From a virus, in the IMG/VR virus record IMGVR_UViG_3300042892_000880, positions 1 through 24,750 of that record: a stretch of DNA of 24,750 nt, one strand, 5' to 3'. Under the pieces are notes generated by a model. It was not told the DNA's origin. It saw only the letters and a list, made by a program, of their open reading frames with translations, and did not search any database. Positions within the stretch are counted from its first letter, which is position 1. Each line of letters opens with the position of its first letter. Shown piece after piece: positions 20,562 to 24,750 of the stretch. Position numbers and translations under genes: made by a program.

Positions 20562-21264
20562 TGGTTCGCACTTTTGCTAAACCTAGCACTTTTAATATAC
20601 TAATATAAAACCAGCCTATGTCAAATTCCCACCATTTTTGACTAAACTTAGGATTAGCGATGTCTGCATGGTGGTTATTATGCAGTTCTTCCCCGCCAAT
20701 CCATATGCCCCATGGCATTAAATTTGTACTTTTATCGTTGGTGTTGGTGTTGCGATAGCCCCACCAGTGTGCCATTCCGTTGATAAATCCAGCGGCCCAA
20801 AATGGAATCCATAACATTTGTACACCCCACACTAGAAATCCCCATGGCCCAAATAACAACAAGTCTATGACTAACATTAAGAGAATGCCAAGGCGATGGT
20901 AGGGTGTATAAAGTTTACGTTCGATCCAGTCTTTGGGAGTACCCATTCCGTATTTCATGATCATGCCAGCATCACTGCCTGCACGATTGTAATACTTGAC
21001 TCCGCCAAACACTAGATTCCAAATGCCGTATACGTGTGGACTATGTGGATCGCCTTCTACATCAGTGTTCTGATGATGCTTACGATGTACTGCTACCCAC
21101 TGCTTGGTAGTCATGCCTGTAGTCAGCCACAACCAGGCTCGCATAGCGTGTGCCAGTACCGGGTGAAACTCTACACCTCTATGACTTTGACTACGATGTA
21201 GATACAGGGTAACTGACACTATAGTCAAGTGTGTCATTAAAAGTGTTATTAGTATTAGTTCCAT
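20557..21264 (-). CDS. Membrane fatty acid desaturase (Delta9 acyl desaturase type)
   Basis: This is a 235 aa diiron desaturase predicted to insert a cis double bond into acyl chains at the inner membrane, using O2 and two electrons. All three histidine boxes are present: H23-RSQS-H28, H60-RK-HH64 and H195-NN-HH199. The N162-GMA-H166 element and the GEELHNNHH context are typical of the family. Membrane segments are likely near 3-22, 38-52, 126-145 and 148-162. The end (KWWEFDIGW, GLAKV) resembles short proteobacterial desaturases of about 250 residues, so it appears full length or slightly short at the N-terminus. I chose the ATG at 21264, with GGGA 6 bases upstream. A TTG at 21276 would add four residues and overlap the upstream gene. 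It is an isolated metabolic gene between fibre genes. Confidence 0.93.
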   Translation of the reverse strand: MELILITLLMTHLTIVSVTLYLHRSQSHRGVEFHPVLAHAMRAWLWLTTGMTTKQWVAVHRKHHQNTDVEGDPHSPHVYGIWNLVFGGVKYYNRAGSDAGMIMKYGMGTPKDWIERKLYTPYHRLGILLMLVIDLLLFGPWGFLVWGVQMLWIPFWAAGFINGMAHWWGYRNTNTNDKSTNLMPWGIWIGGEELHNNHHADIANPKFSQKWWEFDIGWFYISILKVLGLAKVRTS

Positions 21265-21266
21265 GA

Positions 21267-24200
21267 TCAATCCCAATTACCGCCAGTTTGTTTCCAACTA
21301 CCGTCTGTAAAGATTAAAGTACAGATTCCAGTGTTGTCAACAGTGGTAAATCCAAGATTAGTTCTAAAAGGATGTAGTGGACTTGAACCATCAGCATTGT
21401 CTACATCCACATATACATTCTCAGAGATAGTTTCAGGACTTCTAACCAGATACATGATCTGTCCTTCAACACCATTGGCCAATGAGTAAACACCGTCTGC
21501 TAGTTTGTTGACTGTTTTTGTTAGGTCTATGGCTAAGGGTGCTAGAATGTCAGTTAATGTGGCTACAGTAAATATAATATTGTCTGCTGGAGCAGTTCCG
21601 CCCCACGGTCCTTGCCCAGCAACAAAAACTCCCGAGTCACCAACCGCAACATCTGGATCGCTTAATGTTACTGTTGCTGTAATATCTCCATTTTCTGCTA
21701 CAGTGACATTGACTGCAAAATTATTAAATGTTACACCAAGATATGTTCCAGGAACTAGGTTAGTGTTGTTGCTGGGCGATGCTGTGACAGTTGCCGCACG
21801 ACCTTTGACTCCAACGTCTGCAGAAGCCGGACCGTCTTTGGCCACTGTGGTAATACCGGGATAAGCAGTGGTTTGAACTGTACCATCTGGGAATGTTAAG
21901 GCACCATTGTTATCAAATGACCAACTTTCTGTTCCAGCTGTAAGTGTTACCTGTGGATCGGTGCCGGCTGCGTAGTCTGAGCTGGAAAAAGTAACTGGCA
22001 TTACATCGCCTGCCGACCAGTTGTACCCAGAGTCGAAACTAATATTCCAATAAGTACCTAGTGGTTGCCATGCATCTTGTGACACAGTGCGAGTCACTCC
22101 GCTGGCAAAGGTCACTGTCCAACCTGCTTTTACATTTTGAATAGTACCGTCAGCTCCAAAATTAAGGAACCCAATAGTGCCGCTACCAGTTGAATAATTG
22201 TCTCCGGTGTTGTCCACTGTCTTGGTTATTATAGTTCCGGTTCCGCCGAATGTGTTGCCTTCGATTTCATTGCCGGTAAATGTAATGGCACCTGTTCCAG
22301 TAAATGCTGTGGTCTGAACTGTATCATCTGAGAATGTTAGGTTACCATTTACACCAAAGGTCCAAGTCTTGTACGATTCCGCAAATGAAACTGTTTTCGG
22401 TCCAGCATCAAATCCTGCGGTAATATCTTGAGCAACAAGAATTATCCACCTGTCGGTGTTGGTATCTTCTTGGATATCTGTGATTGTAGCAGTTATCGGT
22501 GTTCCCCATGCTGTGGTCACAGTACCACCTATATGAACAGTTGTACCCAAGGCAGGGTATATATTGGAGTCAATAAACAAACGCCAAACATCGCCTGGTG
22601 GCACAAGCTCATCTACAGTGGCCACAACGACACCACTTACAAGTGGATTTCCTATTTTTATAGATGTATTGGCTACGTTTTTAATGGTGTTTTCAGGGAA
22701 TGTTGTAGTACCATCTGTACCAAATCGCCATACCTGTTGAGCACCACCATTATTATCGTTGGCACCAATCTCTACACCGTATGCTGGGGCGCCGCCGTAT
22801 GCGGATGGGCGTTGAAGAACATAGTTGTAGTCGTCACCGAAGTACAAGTCTGTACCATTATCACCAGCAGGTCGCATAATGTGGAAGTGTGTTGGTCCAC
22901 CTGGTTCTGGTAATGCACCAAACTCTAAGTTACCACGACTTGTAACCATAGTAACAACGCCATCAGTGCCTACGCTAACTGAGTATTGGCCGTTGTCTAT
23001 ACTGTTGATAGTGCCAATGCTACCTTGTGTGTACAGTGTACCGATTAGGTCACTGTTAAGATCAAAGTCTGGATCAAAATCAGTTATGGTAAACTCACCA
23101 GCGTAGTTGCTGTCTGTTTTGGCAGCGTTAACCACTGTGATGTTGCTGGCCGAACTATCTAATGTGCCGCTAAATGTAGCAGCCTTAAAGTCATAGTCGC
23201 CTGCCGCGAACACTGTTCCGTCATCGGAAAACTGTGCCACAATAGCGTGGTCAACTGTACCAAACGGATCACCGAAGCCGCCGGCCACTGCTACGTAGCC
23301 TGTTTTAACTGCTAGATTACTGCCACTGCCTTGTGGACCGAACCAAATGCCGCCATTAAATGTCCAAGTGGTTGTGTTGTCCAGTAATCTCTGCCATGCC
23401 ACAGTACCGTCTAGATTATACTTGGCAATGACCATGCTGTAGTCACTATTATTGTTATTGCCAGTTATTGCCGATAGGTATAGGCAATCGTCGGGACCAA
23501 CTACAATACTGTTAGCAAAATCATCACAATCGCCTACTACCTTACGTGTCCATTGTTTAACACCTAGGCTGTTAAACTTGATTATGATCATGGCGTTGTC
23601 ATCATCAAACAGTTCAGGTCCTTCATAGACATAGTTTCCGCAAACATAGATGTTGCCTTCACTGTCTATATCAGCATCTGCTCCTTTACAGGCGAATCCT
23701 GCGTCAACTTGTATAGCTCGTTGCCACTGAATTGCGCCGTCGCTATCGTACTTAACAACCAACATACGATCGTCAGTGTCGTTGGCAACCAGTGTGCCAA
23801 CTTTGATTATCATGTCGTCTACGCCTGTTACTCCACCAAATGACGCTCCGTTGATTGTGACAATAGTCTCGTCTACTGTGCGGCCGCCTTGGGGATCAAC
23901 AATGTTAGTAAATGTTGGAACACCATCAGTAAAATCAACCCTTACGTTAATTCCGCCTGTTATGCCAGCACCCTGTGTCCAGTTGGGATTGCTTGCTGGT
24001 TCAGTATACAGGGTGGCCACCGCATCGATGAGGCCCAGTTGATCCATGTAGCCTACAGTGACTACTTCATTGAGTGGGCCAACAGCCATGCCATAGGCTT
24101 GTTCACCGCCTTGTCCATTTAATGCTCTTGACCAAGTGATTGCTCCAGTGCTGGCTTCGATTTTACTAGTGACTATTTGACTGTCTGTGCCGTTGTCGGT

Positions 24201-24750
24201 ATAACCAACTACAATAGGACTACCATCCGATGCCACATCAACTACTGAGTTGGTGTTATCGTCACCGACATTATACTTCTTGCTCCATACTACATTGCCA
24301 TCTAGTTGACTGAGTTTAGTTAAAATGGCAGTATCAGTTTCTGTATCATTGGCCACACCCGCAACGTAGATAAATCCATTAACATTGTCCACTGCCATGC
24401 CCCAACCGTCAGTTGTTGTAGCACCTTGAAAGTTCATACTCCAAATCTTTGTACCAAGAGAATCAAATCTTGCCACACTATTGAAACTACCACTAGCGAT
24501 AGTATCGTGATTGATTAAGGCAACAATGTCACCGTTGGCTAAATATTCAACACTTGTCGCCATCCCTGGTACATCGGCAGGTGCTCCTGCCGCGGTTTCA
24601 AAATCCTGTACCCACACATTAGCATTGTTGCCAGTGTAGGCAGTGGTCTGTACTGTGTTGTCAGGGAATGTAATGTGACCAGCTTGATCAAACATCCAAG
24701 TTTTTGATCCTAGAGTATTCTCAGCGGTAATGGTCACTGACTTATCATCA
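21267..24750 (-). CDS. Very large tail fibre-like protein with beta-propeller repeats, 5' end outside the window
   Basis: The frame is open to the right edge, so the N-terminus is missing. At least 1160 residues are visible. Near the visible start comes a module W-F---G-I-FPD-TVQTTAYTG (24630-24707), related to others at about 22302-22379, 21856-21930 and, partly, 22678-22735. This is a common phage-fibre unit. Between the first and second copies are about 470 residues of beta-propeller-like repeats with the pattern G-IYV-G------D--I-K---DG---W----G. Examples are NGFIYVAGVANDTETDTAIL, GNIYVCGNYVYEGPELFDDD and CLYLSAITGNNNNSDYSMVI, similar to SBBP/PQQ-like blades. The C-terminal part ends with TDGSWKQTGGNWD. 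The desaturase ATG lies 2 bases after the stop. A receptor-binding or fibre role is inferred from modules and position. Confidence 0.85.
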   Translation of the reverse strand, partial: DDKSVTITAENTLGSKTWMFDQAGHITFPDNTVQTTAYTGNNANVWVQDFETAAGAPADVPGMATSVEYLANGDIVALINHDTIASGSFNSVARFDSLGTKIWSMNFQGATTTDGWGMAVDNVNGFIYVAGVANDTETDTAILTKLSQLDGNVVWSKKYNVGDDNTNSVVDVASDGSPIVVGYTDNGTDSQIVTSKIEASTGAITWSRALNGQGGEQAYGMAVGPLNEVVTVGYMDQLGLIDAVATLYTEPASNPNWTQGAGITGGINVRVDFTDGVPTFTNIVDPQGGRTVDETIVTINGASFGGVTGVDDMIIKVGTLVANDTDDRMLVVKYDSDGAIQWQRAIQVDAGFACKGADADIDSEGNIYVCGNYVYEGPELFDDDNAMIIIKFNSLGVKQWTRKVVGDCDDFANSIVVGPDDCLYLSAITGNNNNSDYSMVIAKYNLDGTVAWQRLLDNTTTWTFNGGIWFGPQGSGSNLAVKTGYVAVAGGFGDPFGTVDHAIVAQFSDDGTVFAAGDYDFKAATFSGTLDSSASNITVVNAAKTDSNYAGEFTITDFDPDFDLNSDLIGTLYTQGSIGTINSIDNGQYSVSVGTDGVVTMVTSRGNLEFGALPEPGGPTHFHIMRPAGDNGTDLYFGDDYNYVLQRPSAYGGAPAYGVEIGANDNNGGAQQVWRFGTDGTTTFPENTIKNVANTSIKIGNPLVSGVVVATVDELVPPGDVWRLFIDSNIYPALGTTVHIGGTVTTAWGTPITATITDIQEDTNTDRWIILVAQDITAGFDAGPKTVSFAESYKTWTFGVNGNLTFSDDTVQTTAFTGTGAITFTGNEIEGNTFGGTGTIITKTVDNTGDNYSTGSGTIGFLNFGADGTIQNVKAGWTVTFASGVTRTVSQDAWQPLGTYWNISFDSGYNWSAGDVMPVTFSSSDYAAGTDPQVTLTAGTESWSFDNNGALTFPDGTVQTTAYPGITTVAKDGPASADVGVKGRAATVTASPSNNTNLVPGTYLGVTFNNFAVNVTVAENGDITATVTLSDPDVAVGDSGVFVAGQGPWGGTAPADNIIFTVATLTDILAPLAIDLTKTVNKLADGVYSLANGVEGQIMYLVRSPETISENVYVDVDNADGSSPLHPFRTNLGFTTVDNTGICTLIFTDGSWKQTGGNWD

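Noticed and set aside
21264-21276. TTG start for the desaturase
   Set aside because: The ATG at 21264 has GGGA at 6 bases and follows the upstream stop closely. The TTG would give an overlap and has no better site.
22428-22913. Plus-strand 161-codon open frame rich in Cys and Tyr
   Set aside because: It lies entirely antisense to the fibre gene. Composition is that of a complementary shadow, and no ribosome binding site or domain was seen.
24735-24737. GTG as the true start of the large fibre gene
   Set aside because: The frame continues upstream (codons for D-D-K-S) to the window edge and no ribosome binding site precedes the GTG, so the gene is simply cut by the window.

Overview
The window looks like part of the genome of a lytic T4-like (myovirus) phage infecting an aquatic proteobacterium. 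The phage signs are a gp44-type sliding-clamp loader, a gp31/GroES-type co-chaperonin, PhoH, dCMP deaminase, a MazG-like pyrophosphohydrolase and roughly 19 kb of tail-fibre and adhesin genes, all tightly packed with many 4-base ATGA overlaps. The DNA is AT-rich. No integrase, tRNA, rRNA, IS element or CRISPR array is visible. The host assignment is inference. It rests on a proteobacterial-style 7Fe ferredoxin, a proteobacterial-style fatty acid desaturase and two sigma70-like promoters with near-perfect or perfect consensus.

Layout. (1) 1-1116, minus strand: two unrecognised phage genes, the first running off the left edge. (2) 1154-1994, plus strand: phoH, the only real plus-strand gene, with a structured leader. 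It converges on the minus-strand genes at a shared bidirectional terminator (2001-2026). (3) 4135-2011, minus strand: an early/replication operon (unknown 91 aa protein, 55 aa membrane protein, gp44 clamp loader, 7Fe ferredoxin, dCMP deaminase). It is driven by a consensus TTGACA-N17-TATAAT promoter that would start transcription at the first base of the first start codon. (4) 5143-4183: conserved 73 aa protein, GroES-like co-chaperonin and MazG-like enzyme, closed by a terminator. (5) 5670-5170: a short protein resembling the DNA polymerase III alpha region just before its catalytic aspartates, again apparently with a leaderless promoter. (6) 24750-5680: tail module. From right to left it holds a beta-propeller fibre protein (5' end outside the window), a fatty acid desaturase, four fibre/adhesin proteins including a 1084 aa fibre, two tandem subtilisin-like proteases, a 1174 aa Ig-like adhesin, and finally a fibre with a 42-bp tandem repeat and a 77 aa protein.

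How it fits together. Early genes carry host-type promoters, and several late genes are preceded by a T4-like late box, G[ACG]TAAATA. The most unusual content is metabolic and structural. A bacterial-type 7Fe ferredoxin and a membrane fatty acid desaturase in one phage suggest, by inference, virus-directed electron supply and lipid desaturation. Two paralogous subtilases sit among the tail genes, one with mobile beta-modules nested inside its catalytic domain. The tail genes share several interchangeable modules, which points to active domain shuffling.
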